Shown here in pieces: positions 17,727 to 27,201 of a DNA stretch of 64,000 nucleotides (positions are counted from its first letter, which is position 1; every line of letters starts with the position of its first letter). Source of the stretch: JANXXV01 sp040002435. GTDB lineage: Bacteria > Acidobacteriota > Terriglobia > Bryobacterales > Bryobacteraceae. The notes beneath the pieces were generated by a model. The model made no database searches and was not told the DNA's origin. It worked only from the letters and a program-made list of their open reading frames with translations. The DNA is taken from positions 1 to 64,000 of the forward strand of contig JBDUEM010000002.1 in the NCBI GenBank assembly GCA_040002435.1, read 5' to 3'. The translations under genes were made by a program, and so were the position numbers.

Positions 17727-18641
17727 TTATTTCGGGACCGCCATACCGGTACGGAGCATGTGGATTCGGAACCAGGCAATCACCGCGCTATCCCGCTGTT
17801 CGCGGTTCCTGGTCAACACATGGCCATCATCGTCGTAGACCACCAACTGATAAGGCCGGTGTAATTCCTGCAGCTTCCCCGCCATTTGAATGGACTGCAG
17901 CGGATTGACCGATTGATCAGCGGCTCCGTGCTGAATCAGAATGGGAATCGATATTTTCTCCGGCCATCGTCTAGCGGACCTGCGCTGCAGTGCTTCGTCC
18001 GGCTTCTCCCGGGCCCATAGCTTATCGGTTAACTGCTTCAATTGCGGCTGACCATCCAGCAGGGCCGCCTGGTCGGTGTAGGCCCCCACAACCGCGGCGG
18101 CGCGCGCGGGAAAGCCTTCGCGAATAGCTTGGTAGGTCATCATTCCGCCGCGTGATTCGCCGTAGAGAAACAGATTCGACGTGTCGGCGTAGTCCAGTTG
18201 GGCAGCGAGCCGCGAAGCCGACAGCACGTCCTGCAAATCGGCGCCGCCGACCTCATCCTCTCCCGGCGCACCTTCACTTCCCCGCAGCATGGGCGCGACG
18301 ATCACGAATCCGGCTGCGGCCAGCCGATGAAACATGGTGGCATAGAGTGAAATGTTCGTATCGCGATAACCGCCCCGATTGAAAATGATCACGGGATACT
18401 TTGATTCCGCTTTTTCCACCGGATGGTACAGGTAGGCGACCACCTGCAGGCCGCCGCTGGAGTAGACTAGACGTTCCAGGGCGAACCGCTTGTCGGCCAG
18501 CACGCCGGATTGCTCCTTTTCGGTGGCATAGCGCTGGATTCCCGGTATCTGCGAGTATGGGGCAAACTGGTGCGCGCTGCGCTTCAGAATTGTTCCATCG
18601 CTTTGGGACAGGACCAGTTGCGCCGCCAGGAAAAAGATCAT
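17727..18641 (-). CDS. secreted alpha/beta hydrolase (prolyl-oligopeptidase-like S9 fold)
   Basis: 304 residues from ATG at 18641. The longer frame to 18776 would overlap the cupin gene and lacks a signal peptide; the chosen start begins with one (MIFFLAAQLVLSQS). The catalytic triad is visible: S163 in GESRGG, D242 in HGAADQSV and H274 in DDGHVL. The oxyanion region is FNRGGYRD. An esterase or peptidase of periplasmic oligomers is likely; the substrate is unknown. Confidence 0.82.
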   Translation of the reverse strand: MIFFLAAQLVLSQSDGTILKRSAHQFAPYSQIPGIQRYATEKEQSGVLADKRFALERLVYSSGGLQVVAYLYHPVEKAESKYPVIIFNRGGYRDTNISLYATMFHRLAAAGFVIVAPMLRGSEGAPGEDEVGGADLQDVLSASRLAAQLDYADTSNLFLYGESRGGMMTYQAIREGFPARAAAVVGAYTDQAALLDGQPQLKQLTDKLWAREKPDEALQRRSARRWPEKISIPILIQHGAADQSVNPLQSIQMAGKLQELHRPYQLVVYDDDGHVLTRNREQRDSAVIAWFRIHMLRTGMAVPK

Positions 18642-18694
18642 GCAGTGGATGACGTGCGAGACTGCGATTTGTTGCACGGTGTAAACTGCTATCC

Positions 18695-19120
18695 ATGAAA
18701 TACACCCGCCGAGACCTGAGTCTGTTATTGCCTGCGCTGGCAGCCGCGAGCGGAAACGCCGCTGAACTAGCCACATTGCCGTCTAAGGCCTTCGTGTTCG
18801 AAGATCTTCCGGTTAAGAAAAATGGCGAGAACCGCTCACGCGCCATGTTCAATGGGTTGACGCATAGCGGTTTTCCAGTAGAGATGCACCAGACGGAGCT
18901 GGCGCCGGGCGATGCTCCGCATCCTCCGCATCATCATGTTCACGAGGAAATGATGATGGTCCGCGAAGGAACCATGGAAGTCACGATCTCCGGCAAGGTT
19001 TCGACGCTGGGACCGGGATCAGTGGCATATGTCTCGTCCAACGAGGAGCACGGGTGGCGAAACGTAGGCAAGACGCGAGCGCACTACTTTGTGGTTGCGT
19101 TAGGGCAAAACAGACCGTAA
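18695..19120 (+). CDS. exported cupin-domain protein
   Basis: 141 residues. The N-terminus (KYTRRDLSLLLPALAAASG) is Tat-like. The single cupin barrel has the two conserved motifs: a His-rich metal site around H76-H83 with E84, and later G-x5-P-x-G (LGPGSVAY) with H119. Small exported cupins bind a metal and may be dioxygenases or sugar-binding proteins. It is divergent from the hydrolase gene (53 bp). Confidence 0.8.
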   Translation: MKYTRRDLSLLLPALAAASGNAAELATLPSKAFVFEDLPVKKNGENRSRAMFNGLTHSGFPVEMHQTELAPGDAPHPPHHHVHEEMMMVREGTMEVTISGKVSTLGPGSVAYVSSNEEHGWRNVGKTRAHYFVVALGQNRP

Positions 19121-19164
19121 GAAACCGAATGCCGGTTTTGAACCTCTAACAAGTGAGGGATTCC

Positions 19165-19428
19165 ATGCGAACCGTGTTTGTAACGTTTGTGACGCTTGCG
19201 GCGCTCGGCATCAGTGGATGCAACAACACTGTCGAGCGGTCGGAGAGAGTACCTGTTAACGACACCGACACCGCTTCCCAGAAAGCCGGTAAAGTGGCGC
19301 ACGACATCGTCAAGGAAACCGACGAAGCTGCCAGAAAAGCGGGACGCGAGATAAAGAAAGCGGCAGCAGGTATGAAAGAAGGGTGGAAGGAAGCCGAGCG
19401 CGAAGACCCCTTAAAGAAAAAGCATTAA
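19165..19428 (+). CDS. small lipoprotein with charged helical tail
   Basis: 87 residues. ATG at 19165 is preceded by GAGGGA at good spacing. The leader ends in the lipobox LGISGC; after the acylated Cys the chain is almost entirely Lys/Glu/Ala-rich and helical (KAGKVAHDIVKETDEAARKAGREIKKAAAGMKEGWKEAEREDP). It may be a periplasmic envelope spacer or stress lipoprotein. Its last 4 bp overlap the convergent gene. Confidence 0.7.
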   Translation: MRTVFVTFVTLAALGISGCNNTVERSERVPVNDTDTASQKAGKVAHDIVKETDEAARKAGREIKKAAAGMKEGWKEAEREDPLKKKH

Positions 19429-20216
19429 CGCTTTACCTGCGCTGCAATCGCCTTGCGTGTTTGCTCTAAGGTGCCGCGTAGCGATTCAGCGGGAACACTT
19501 TGAACGATAGGTGCGAACAGACGACCACCTCCAAGGGGAACGTCTCGTGTCAGAGTGATCGCCTCACATTCGATGTAAACTCCGTGATCGCGTTCCTCAA
19601 AAAACCAATACACGTTCAGTCTCCAGAGGAGCCCCCTGTCGTTTCCCTCCGGTAGTTCATGTTCCTTCGGGGATCCGGGATCGGCGACCTCCGTAATTCT
19701 GGTGCTATAGGCCGTGCTGTAGGCGCGGCTGGCGTCCAGCGAAACGAAACGGATGTCCTGATCGGTGTTCAGCACGTCCGAAAGAAAGAACTTCGTTTTC
19801 ACGATTCTCATGTATACGGCAAAGCTGTTTCCCTGATGGGAACGGATCTTTGCATCGGCGACTTCCGGATAAATTTCCTTGTGCCGCTGGTAGTCCTGAG
19901 TGACTTTGAGGGCATCGGCCAGGGTGCCGCCGGGTATGAAGGCGGCTCCAATAAAATCGTGGATCAGGCCGCCCTTCACGGTGACTGTGCCTTTGTCGAT
20001 GGCGGGCTCCACCACAACAAGACCCTGGGCAATTTTTTGGTGACGCTGCGCGGCTTGATCGGACCAGAGGAATTTATCGCCGTGATGACGCGGCGCCAGG
20101 CGCGCTTCCACACTGGCGACGTGGCTGTTAAAAGCCTCGACCGTTTCCTTCTTTAGTTCCAGCCCCCAAACAGTAGACGGACCTGCCGACACAGCTATCG
20201 CGATCCCGAAAGTCAT
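19425..20216 (-). CDS. exported hypothetical protein, possibly SRPBCC-like
   Basis: 263 residues, with an N-terminal hydrophobic stretch (TFGIAIAVSAGPSTVWG) likely to be a signal peptide. The body has the alternating helix and strand pattern of START/SRPBCC-like lipid-binding proteins (GGTLADALKVTQDYQRHKEIYPEV, YWFFEERDHGVYIECEAITLTRDVP), and ends in the helix SLRGTLEQTRKAIAAQVKR. The assignment is by pattern only; function is unknown. Confidence 0.55.
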   Translation of the reverse strand: MTFGIAIAVSAGPSTVWGLELKKETVEAFNSHVASVEARLAPRHHGDKFLWSDQAAQRHQKIAQGLVVVEPAIDKGTVTVKGGLIHDFIGAAFIPGGTLADALKVTQDYQRHKEIYPEVADAKIRSHQGNSFAVYMRIVKTKFFLSDVLNTDQDIRFVSLDASRAYSTAYSTRITEVADPGSPKEHELPEGNDRGLLWRLNVYWFFEERDHGVYIECEAITLTRDVPLGGGRLFAPIVQSVPAESLRGTLEQTRKAIAAQVKR

Positions 20217-20297
20217 CGCGAGGTGTCGGCCATAGGTATAGCATTTCCGCCTCAGTGTTTAAAGATCCTTGTAATAGCTTCTCATGGACCGCAAGCG

Positions 20298-22121
20298 CTA
20301 CGGTACGCAGGGAACGTCCGCGGGCTTGGTAAACGCGGCTTCGCGAAGCTTTGCGCCATCGTCGAAGCGCATCTGCACTTCCAAAGGTCCGCGGTCGCAC
20401 TCGAATTTCACCCGAACACTCGTCTTCCCGTCGCCGCCGATCGTTTCTCCAGCGCGACAGCTTCCATAGGAATTTCGTAGCGCTTCCATCTGTCGCGGCA
20501 GTTGCGGAATTGACAGCGCCTGCAGCCGCTTTGGTTGCGGGTTGCCAACTAAGGCGGCCAATTCATCGACGGCGGCCTTTGTTCTGGAATCGAGATTCAC
20601 AGCGGGAGCGAACCGCAGGAACTGCAGTCGCGGCGGAATGGTGGGCGCAAGTGTGAAGGAAGCCTCCACGGTGCCACGGTCGCAGCCCATGCGAAACTTG
20701 CCGCGTAACAGGTTCTCTGGCTTGACATCGCCAATCTGGGCGCACTGACCTACCTCTGCCTTGATTTTGTCGATCTCCTGCCGCCGCCGCGCAGCCGATG
20801 TATCGGGAAAGAAATTGTCCGCCGCCAGGGCTTCGGCATCGCTGTCGTCCCACTTGTTCCACAAGCGTACGATGGAATCGCGCGTGGAGATGAGAACCGG
20901 GGACGGCGGAAGCTGGCGCGGTTGCAGCGCACCGGTTTTCCGCAACGCATCATAGGCGTCGCTCATTGGCGGCGCGGGTCCGGTGTAGGTCAGGTTAGCC
21001 ATCGCGAACATGCCCACGCCATAGTCCGGCAGCCACATCATATAACTGCCGAAGCCGGGCAACCCGCCGCCGTGTCCAACGATGTGTTCGAAGCGGCAAT
21101 CGGCTGAGATTCGCAGGCCATAGCCATAGCTGTTCACAGTTGCCTGTAAAGGCGCGTCCGGAGTGGTACGGTTTGCAGTCAGGCTGTAGAAACGCGCCGG
21201 ACGCTGCATTTCACGCTGCGAACTGCGCCGCACGGGACCGCTCTGGGCATCATCGCGCGGGGGAAAGGCGGACAGCTGGTACGCCACATACTTTGCCAGA
21301 TCCCTGGCTGTTGTTACCAACCCACCCATCGCGCCGAATGTTCCGTGAGCCAGTGACGGCTCTTCCAGATATTCGTCGCCGATCTTCTTATAGCCCATGG
21401 CCCGGGAAGGGGCCGGAAGCGATCCGGGCTCGAGCGACGACGATCGCATTCCGATGGGCGCCAGGATCTGCTTTTCGAGGTACTCGCGATAGGGCATCCC
21501 GGAAGCCTTCGTGACAATCCGCCCCAACAGCGCGAAGCCATAGTTTGAGTATTCGTACGCCGTGTCCGGCGTGGTGGAAAACGGAAGCCCCGCCTGCAAC
21601 CAGCGCGTCAGGCCTTCTTCACTGATGGCAAGCTGGCGGTCGCCCCACGGATTGTCCTCCGGGAAACCGGCTCCATGCGTCAACAATTCGCGGATCCTGA
21701 TGGGCAACGTGTCCTGCGTAGGATACTTCCACGCCGCCAGTTCGGGAATCCATTTCGAAGCCGGGTCGTCGAGGGAAAGCTTTCCCGCGTCGCGCAGTTT
21801 CAAAATCGCCAGCACAGTGAAACTCTTGGTCATCGATGCGATCCGGAACGCGGTATCGGGTGTCACGGGATCCTTCGTTTTCCGGTCGCGCATGCCGAAG
21901 GTCTTCACCAGTGCGAGTTCGCCGTCGATCACGACTCCGAACACCATTCCGGGAATGCCTTTCTGTTGCTGAAACTGATCGAAGATCTTTTCTATTTCCG
22001 GAAATGCGGTCGCGAGCTTAGACCGGCGGCCCGGATCAGTGAAACGCGGGACGGGTAAATTGTCGGAGGCAAACACGGGCGAGAGGACTGCAAGAAGCGC
22101 TACGGCAGCCGAGAGTTTCAT
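20298..22121 (-). CDS. beta-lactamase-family serine hydrolase with C-terminal extension
   Basis: 607 residues from ATG at 22121 (a TTG two codons earlier is possible). After the signal peptide, the penicillin-binding/class C core has S-x-x-K (SMTK), Y-S-N (YEYSNYGF) and the HGGG motif (GHGGGLPGF). About 200 further residues form an unclassified C-terminal domain with two repeated QxEL/DRGTVE-type segments. Such proteins are periplasmic esterases, D-amino-acid peptidases or lactamases; no particular substrate is implied. Confidence 0.85.
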   Translation of the reverse strand: MKLSAAVALLAVLSPVFASDNLPVPRFTDPGRRSKLATAFPEIEKIFDQFQQQKGIPGMVFGVVIDGELALVKTFGMRDRKTKDPVTPDTAFRIASMTKSFTVLAILKLRDAGKLSLDDPASKWIPELAAWKYPTQDTLPIRIRELLTHGAGFPEDNPWGDRQLAISEEGLTRWLQAGLPFSTTPDTAYEYSNYGFALLGRIVTKASGMPYREYLEKQILAPIGMRSSSLEPGSLPAPSRAMGYKKIGDEYLEEPSLAHGTFGAMGGLVTTARDLAKYVAYQLSAFPPRDDAQSGPVRRSSQREMQRPARFYSLTANRTTPDAPLQATVNSYGYGLRISADCRFEHIVGHGGGLPGFGSYMMWLPDYGVGMFAMANLTYTGPAPPMSDAYDALRKTGALQPRQLPPSPVLISTRDSIVRLWNKWDDSDAEALAADNFFPDTSAARRRQEIDKIKAEVGQCAQIGDVKPENLLRGKFRMGCDRGTVEASFTLAPTIPPRLQFLRFAPAVNLDSRTKAAVDELAALVGNPQPKRLQALSIPQLPRQMEALRNSYGSCRAGETIGGDGKTSVRVKFECDRGPLEVQMRFDDGAKLREAAFTKPADVPCVP

Positions 22122-22166
22122 AGGCAATCCATTTATTGAAGCATGGTATCGAAGTATGCCGGGATC

Positions 22167-22190
22167 GGCTGCATAATTGGCTGCATAATT
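22167..22190. repeat. 12-bp tandem repeat directly upstream of the acid phosphatase gene
   Basis: GGCTGCATAATT occurs twice in immediate succession, ending two bases before the ATG at 22193. Each copy contains CATAAT, which resembles a -10 element, and no Shine-Dalgarno sequence is present. Confidence 0.9.
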
Positions 22191-22192
22191 GA

Positions 22193-22867
22193 ATGATGCG
22201 CAGATTGACCCTTGCCGCAGTGGTGTGTTTGTCCTCTCTTGCTGCCGCTGAAGGTACCGCTGTCCGGCTGATTACTCTGGCCGAGCTCGCCAGGAGCTTG
22301 CCAAAAGAACCGGTCGTCGTAGTTTTCGATGTGGACGATACGGCGCTTTTTACCAGCGCCGGATTTCAATGGGGATCGCGAACGTATGGACCCGATATCG
22401 TTTCCGCGGGAGTACCCATCCGCGAGGAGGATTTGAAAACGGCGGAGGAGAAGCGCAAGTATCGCGAGTTCTGGACAAAGATGAACAACGAACTCGACCA
22501 ATATAGTGTCAGGAAATGGATCGCGGGCGAACTCATCGCGATTCACAAATCGAGAGGAGACAAGATCTACTTCGTCACCAAGCGGATCTTCACGGGCAGT
22601 GAAAATCTGACCGAAACGCTGAAGAAGACCTTCGATCTTCCTGAATTACCCCAGGTGATCTTCACCAACCGGCAATCGAAGACAGCAGCCTTCCGCAAGA
22701 TCGCCGCCGTCCTCAGCTACGGAGATTCCGATGGCGACATCCGCGAATCGATTCAGGCGGGCGCGCGGCCTATTCGGGTGCTGCGCGCGCGAACGTCAGT
22801 AAATCAGGACCCGACACACAATGGCGCGTTCGGTGAGGAAGTGCTGGTTAATTCGGAATTCGACTAG
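22193..22867 (+). CDS. aphA: class B (AphA-type) acid phosphatase, HAD superfamily
   Basis: 224 residues with a signal peptide (MMRRLTLAAVVCLSSLAAAE). HAD motif I is FDVDDT (D46 nucleophile, D48), motif III/IV is YGDSDGD (D178, D182), and the C-terminus GAFGEEVLVNSEF matches the AphA ending closely. AphA is a periplasmic Mg-dependent phosphatase and phosphotransferase acting on nucleotides and other organic phosphates. The ATG has no Shine-Dalgarno sequence; a tandem repeat lies immediately upstream. Confidence 0.88.
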   Translation: MMRRLTLAAVVCLSSLAAAEGTAVRLITLAELARSLPKEPVVVVFDVDDTALFTSAGFQWGSRTYGPDIVSAGVPIREEDLKTAEEKRKYREFWTKMNNELDQYSVRKWIAGELIAIHKSRGDKIYFVTKRIFTGSENLTETLKKTFDLPELPQVIFTNRQSKTAAFRKIAAVLSYGDSDGDIRESIQAGARPIRVLRARTSVNQDPTHNGAFGEEVLVNSEFD

Positions 22868-24186
22868 CCTGGCAGTCCGGCCAGATAGCGTAGCGCCGTG
22901 ATGCTGGGGAGGAAGAAGTAGGCCCCGGCCCTGGTCGTGATAAATGTCCCCATCCCGCGCACCACCGTCTGCGGCTTCGTGGGCCCGGGAATGCGAAAGC
23001 GGCCGCCTGGGGCGGGTTGATTGCCGAGAATGGGATCTTTATCGGCGCCCAGCCCCGCGAAGTCGCCGTCGTTGACCCAATCCTTCATCAGAAACTCGAA
23101 CTGATCGCGCAAATCGCCGCAAATGAACAGTCCCAGCAGGCCGCGTTCAATGCCGTCCTGCGGATTCTGAGGATCGTACGGCGCTCCGTAGGGCAGCCCG
23201 CGGCGCATAATGCGATGCGTCTCCCCTCCGCTTCCGGCCACCGCCGAACGGCGTGGGTTCGTTCGCCGGATATGAGAACCGAGCGGACACTTCCGGCCGG
23301 CCGGATCATCCGAGTGGTCGAAATGGTTCCATTGATCGAACGGCACGGCCGCCTGCTGCGTGGCCTCGGAAGCCAGCGACAGCGGCACGCCACTGCGCCA
23401 GCGACCAACCAGTTTGGCCGCGATTAGTTCCCGGTCCAGTCCGGTTTGTTTGGCGGCATCGTCGAGAAAGTTCTCAAAGCCGAAACAGTCCTGTTGAAGA
23501 ATACGGAATGCCGCGAAGCTGCCGTTCCTGCCGAGTGCATCGGGTGCCGGCATCGGATAGAAATGACCCGGATGGGCGCTCTCGTATCCGAGTACGAAGG
23601 CTCCCGGCGGTACGAGGTCCATCGGATCGGAAAATTCAGGCGTGTCCTGCTTCTGCGCGGGCACTCCGGCAACGCGGGGCTGGGAAATCCCATCCACGAA
23701 ACCGAAGTGGGCGCGGTGGTCCGCCGGTGCGTAACCGTCGCGGCAGAAAACCTCGGTAGCCGCACCGGAGCACGCGCTCCGAATTTGAGCTGTGACGGTC
23801 TCCAGAATCTCGTGCGACTGCCCCGTCAAACTGAGCAGGATATGTACCTGCGTCGACCGGAAGGGATCAATCCAGTTTGCAGGATCGTTCACGCCCGTAT
23901 CGCCTACCGCCGCTGCACGGCCAGCGGCGCCGAGCAGGAATTCCGGCGGAAAGGAATTGAGCGTCTCGTCCGGAATTCGCAGGGCCTTCAACCCGTCCGC
24001 GGTTAACCCGATATTGAGGCAATACTCGGGCTTCGCGTCCCAGCATTCGGCTGTGCGAACAGGGAGTGACGCCAGCAAAGTTTTCACGCGCGCCGCATCG
24101 TCAATTCGCAAGATGAGCGTGCGAAGAAACGGCATTTTATAGCTGCGCAATACCACGCCCTGAATATCGGCGAGATCGAGCGGCAT
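22864..24186 (-). CDS. DyP-type peroxidase
   Basis: 440 residues. The GxxDG motif (D165 in GFVDGISQP) and proximal haem ligand (H305 in GSHIRRTNPR) identify a dye-decolorizing peroxidase. There is no signal peptide, so the protein is cytoplasmic or needs a partner for export. It overlaps the acid phosphatase gene at the 3' ends (4 bp). The gene for a 159-residue partner ends 3 bp upstream. No encapsulin gene is nearby. Confidence 0.92.
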   Translation of the reverse strand: MPLDLADIQGVVLRSYKMPFLRTLILRIDDAARVKTLLASLPVRTAECWDAKPEYCLNIGLTADGLKALRIPDETLNSFPPEFLLGAAGRAAAVGDTGVNDPANWIDPFRSTQVHILLSLTGQSHEILETVTAQIRSACSGAATEVFCRDGYAPADHRAHFGFVDGISQPRVAGVPAQKQDTPEFSDPMDLVPPGAFVLGYESAHPGHFYPMPAPDALGRNGSFAAFRILQQDCFGFENFLDDAAKQTGLDRELIAAKLVGRWRSGVPLSLASEATQQAAVPFDQWNHFDHSDDPAGRKCPLGSHIRRTNPRRSAVAGSGGETHRIMRRGLPYGAPYDPQNPQDGIERGLLGLFICGDLRDQFEFLMKDWVNDGDFAGLGADKDPILGNQPAPGGRFRIPGPTKPQTVVRGMGTFITTRAGAYFFLPSITALRYLAGLPG

Positions 24187-24189
24187 CAG

Positions 24190-24669
24190 CTATTCGGCGT
24201 CGGCTGCCTGGGCGAGAATCGTTTTCACGCCGAGGGTGGGATAGGCGCTATAGAAAGTGCCAAGGCATCGCAGATCATTTTTCCGCACGTAATCGAGAAA
24301 GGCGGCGCGGTTTTTCTGAACCGGGAGAGCCGGCGCATCCGCCATGTGAGCCAGCAACGCATTGAAGATGTCCCCGATAGCGTCGATGAAGTCGTTGATG
24401 TAATCCTCGAAGCTATCGTCATAGCTGGTGATGACAGCCAGCTTCGTGTTGTTGTCCATGAAGACGAAGCGGGCGAAGTGAACTTTCGCCAGTTTGTCCA
24501 GTGCCACATCGATGGGATTCTTGTCCCTCGGCATCGATAGGAATTTGTTGAGCATCGCGCTCAAAGCGGCAAAATCCGCCGGTGACTTAACCGTCATGAT
24601 GAGGGTGAGCGGATTTTGCTTGATGGCCGGCGCCGCGGCCGGAGTCGACTTGGATTCGGATGGTGACAT
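24190..24669 (-). CDS. conserved protein cotranscribed with DyP peroxidase
   Basis: 159 residues, with a strong GGAGGAG before the ATG at 24669 and only 3 bp separating it from the peroxidase gene. A Ser/Ala/Pro-rich N-terminus is followed by an alpha/beta domain (LTLIMTVKSP, HFARFVFMDNNTKLAVITSYDDSFEDYINDFIDAIGDIFNALLAHM). It has no transmembrane segment. I have seen this arrangement beside DyP peroxidases but know no demonstrated function; a regulator, chaperone or redox partner are all possible. Confidence 0.7.
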   Translation of the reverse strand: MSPSESKSTPAAAPAIKQNPLTLIMTVKSPADFAALSAMLNKFLSMPRDKNPIDVALDKLAKVHFARFVFMDNNTKLAVITSYDDSFEDYINDFIDAIGDIFNALLAHMADAPALPVQKNRAAFLDYVRKNDLRCLGTFYSAYPTLGVKTILAQAADAE

Positions 24670-24834
24670 TTTGAAACTCCTCCAGATGACTACGCGGAAA
24701 ATCGGACGATTTATTATGCCACGATGCCCGAACTGAAGCCAATTAGTGGTAAGTGCAGGTGATATACTTACGATGCCAGAGGTAACATCTCCGGCGGATC
24801 AACGTTACCAGCAAGTAGGAAGAGGTAGGTGCGA

Positions 24835-27201
24835 ATGCATTCTGCAGTGCGAAGCCTGATTTTTGCCTTGTCCGCGGCCGGGTTGCTGCTGGCGGCAAAC
24901 CCTTCGACTGCGAAACCCAGAATTGCCGGGAAGACGCCTGCTGCCGCACCTGCCGTGTTCGCCGGTACCGCCGCGAATTTCGATAGCACTGTCAAGCCGA
25001 TCCTGTCGCAGACCTGTATGCCCTGCCACAACGACCGCATGGCCTCGGGCGGATTGGATCTGGCTGGCTTTGCCAACATCGGCTCCATCGGCGAACAGCG
25101 AGAGGGCTGGGAGAAAATTCTTCAAAAGATCCGTTCCGGCGAAATGCCGCCGAAGGGGATCCCCAAGCCACCGGCATCCCAAGTGGACGCGATGTCGAAG
25201 TTCGTGCAGGCGGAGTTTGAGTGGGCCGACCGCAATGTGAAGCCCGATCCGGGCCGCGTGACGGCGCACCGGCTGAACCGCAACGAATATTCCAATACCA
25301 TCCGGGACGTACTGGCCGTGGACTTCCGCGCCGAGAAAGACTTCCCTTCCGACGATTCGGGCTACGGATTCGACAACATCGGCGATGTGCTCACCATCTC
25401 GCCCGTACTCATGGAAAAGTACCTCAACGCCGCCGAGCGGATTGCGGCGCGTGCGATAGGCGCCGATCCTTTACCAAAGCCGCTGGAGGCGCAGTACCAC
25501 GCCAAGGACAAGACCATCCGCCGTCCGGACGTCAGCACGATTGAAGCGACCCATCGCGTGGAGTGGGACGGTGAATATACCGTGCGCATCGGACTGCCTG
25601 GTGAGCGTTCTGCCGACGCTAAGCCGGTAACCATGAATTTCTACATGGACGGGAAGCTGCTGCAGTCCCGGCAGGTGGAAACCAAGCCTTCGAAGCTGGT
25701 TTACTTCAATCCCTATTCAGACGAAGAGTTGCATCTGGCGCTGCCTGAAGGCGATCACGTGTTCCGCGCCGCTTTCGTAAATGACGATTTCGTCAAGGGA
25801 CTCAGCGAAAAGGACGCCTACAGCTCCAAGAAGAATAAATACCTGGATTCGATCACATTTGTCGGCCCGTTTGCCTCGAAGACGGAAAAGGCGAGCCGCA
25901 AGAAGATTCTGATTTGCGATCCGAATTCGGGCCCGTCTTGCGTGGAGAAGATCGTCGCGACAGTTGCCCGCCGGGCGTATCGCAGACCGGTGACCAAAGC
26001 CGAAGTAGCCTCACTTCTCAAATTTGTGGCGATGGCGATGGCGGAGAAGCAAACGACGGAACAGGGGATTCAACTGGCGCTGCAGGCCGTTCTGGTGTCA
26101 CCTCATTTTCTGTTCCGGATCGAGCGCGATGCCGACGCTAACGATCCGTCGAAGGTCCATAAGATTTCCGAAATCGAGCTGGCTTCGCGCCTCAGCTACT
26201 TCCTTTGGAGTTCGACGCCGGACGACGAACTGCTGGGCCTGGCCGAAGCTGGCAAACTGCGCGCACCGGGCGTCCTGGATGCGCAGGTGAAGCGAATGCT
26301 GGCGGACGAACGAGCCGCTGCGTTCGCCTCCAACTTCGCCGGCCAGTGGCTGGAGACGCGGAACCTGGACAGCGTGAAGCCCGACCCGCAGAAGTTCCCG
26401 GAGTGGGGCGCCGACTTGCGCGACGCGATGAAGGCGGAGACCCGCATGTTTTTCGAGTGGGTTCTGCGCGAGAATCGTCCTCTGTCTGACTTCCTTGACG
26501 CGAAATATACCTTTCTGAATGACCGCTTGGCGAAGCACTATGGAATTGCCGGCGTGGCCGGTCCGGAGTTCCGGCGCGTGGAATTGACTACGGATCAGCG
26601 CGGCGGCATCCTGAGCCAGGCTGCGGTGCTGACGGTTTCCAGTTATCCAACCAGAACCTCGCCGGTCATCCGCGGCAAGTATGTGCTGCAGAATATTCTT
26701 GGCACTCCGCCTCCCCCGCCGCCGCCGGATGTTCCGGCACTGGATGAAAAGGCCGTAGGCAGCACCGGATCACTGCGGCAGCAGCTTGGCGTTCATCGCG
26801 CGAATGCAGTGTGCGCTTCCTGCCACAACAAGATGGATGTGCTGGGGTTCGGCCTGGAGAACTATGATGCCATCGGCCGCTGGCGCACCATGGACGGCAA
26901 ATTTCCGATCGACGCAAGCGGAACCTTTCCGAATGGGAAGTCCTTCACCACGCCGGCGCAGATGTCGGAACTGCTGAAGGGCGATCTGCCTGAATTCTCA
27001 CGCTGCCTGACTGAGAAAATGTTGACCTATGCGCTGGGCCGCGGCGTGGAACGCTACGATCGAAAAACCCTGAATGATATTAACGCGAAACTGGTTGCCG
27101 ACAACTACCGTTTCCAAACGCTTTTGAATGAAATTGTCCGGAGTCTTCCGTTCCAATCACGGCGCGGCGAGACTCCGAAGAAGGAGCTCGCACAGCGATG
27201 A
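24835..27201 (+). CDS. DUF1587/1592/1588/1595 cytochrome-type secreted protein
   Basis: 788 residues from ATG at 24835 (AGAGG upstream; GTG at 24829 is the alternative). After a signal peptide, a cytochrome c-like domain has CMPCHN at C61-H65. The ordered DUF1587, DUF1592, DUF1588 and DUF1595 signatures follow (AHRLNRNEYSNTIRDVL, SRLSYFLWSSTPDDEL, CASCHNKMDVLGFGLENYD). These are large exported proteins of Planctomycetes and Acidobacteria, presumed to process polymers in the periplasm or at the surface; no reaction is proven. It overlaps the DUF1552 gene by 4 bp. Confidence 0.9.
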   Translation: MHSAVRSLIFALSAAGLLLAANPSTAKPRIAGKTPAAAPAVFAGTAANFDSTVKPILSQTCMPCHNDRMASGGLDLAGFANIGSIGEQREGWEKILQKIRSGEMPPKGIPKPPASQVDAMSKFVQAEFEWADRNVKPDPGRVTAHRLNRNEYSNTIRDVLAVDFRAEKDFPSDDSGYGFDNIGDVLTISPVLMEKYLNAAERIAARAIGADPLPKPLEAQYHAKDKTIRRPDVSTIEATHRVEWDGEYTVRIGLPGERSADAKPVTMNFYMDGKLLQSRQVETKPSKLVYFNPYSDEELHLALPEGDHVFRAAFVNDDFVKGLSEKDAYSSKKNKYLDSITFVGPFASKTEKASRKKILICDPNSGPSCVEKIVATVARRAYRRPVTKAEVASLLKFVAMAMAEKQTTEQGIQLALQAVLVSPHFLFRIERDADANDPSKVHKISEIELASRLSYFLWSSTPDDELLGLAEAGKLRAPGVLDAQVKRMLADERAAAFASNFAGQWLETRNLDSVKPDPQKFPEWGADLRDAMKAETRMFFEWVLRENRPLSDFLDAKYTFLNDRLAKHYGIAGVAGPEFRRVELTTDQRGGILSQAAVLTVSSYPTRTSPVIRGKYVLQNILGTPPPPPPPDVPALDEKAVGSTGSLRQQLGVHRANAVCASCHNKMDVLGFGLENYDAIGRWRTMDGKFPIDASGTFPNGKSFTTPAQMSELLKGDLPEFSRCLTEKMLTYALGRGVERYDRKTLNDINAKLVADNYRFQTLLNEIVRSLPFQSRRGETPKKELAQR

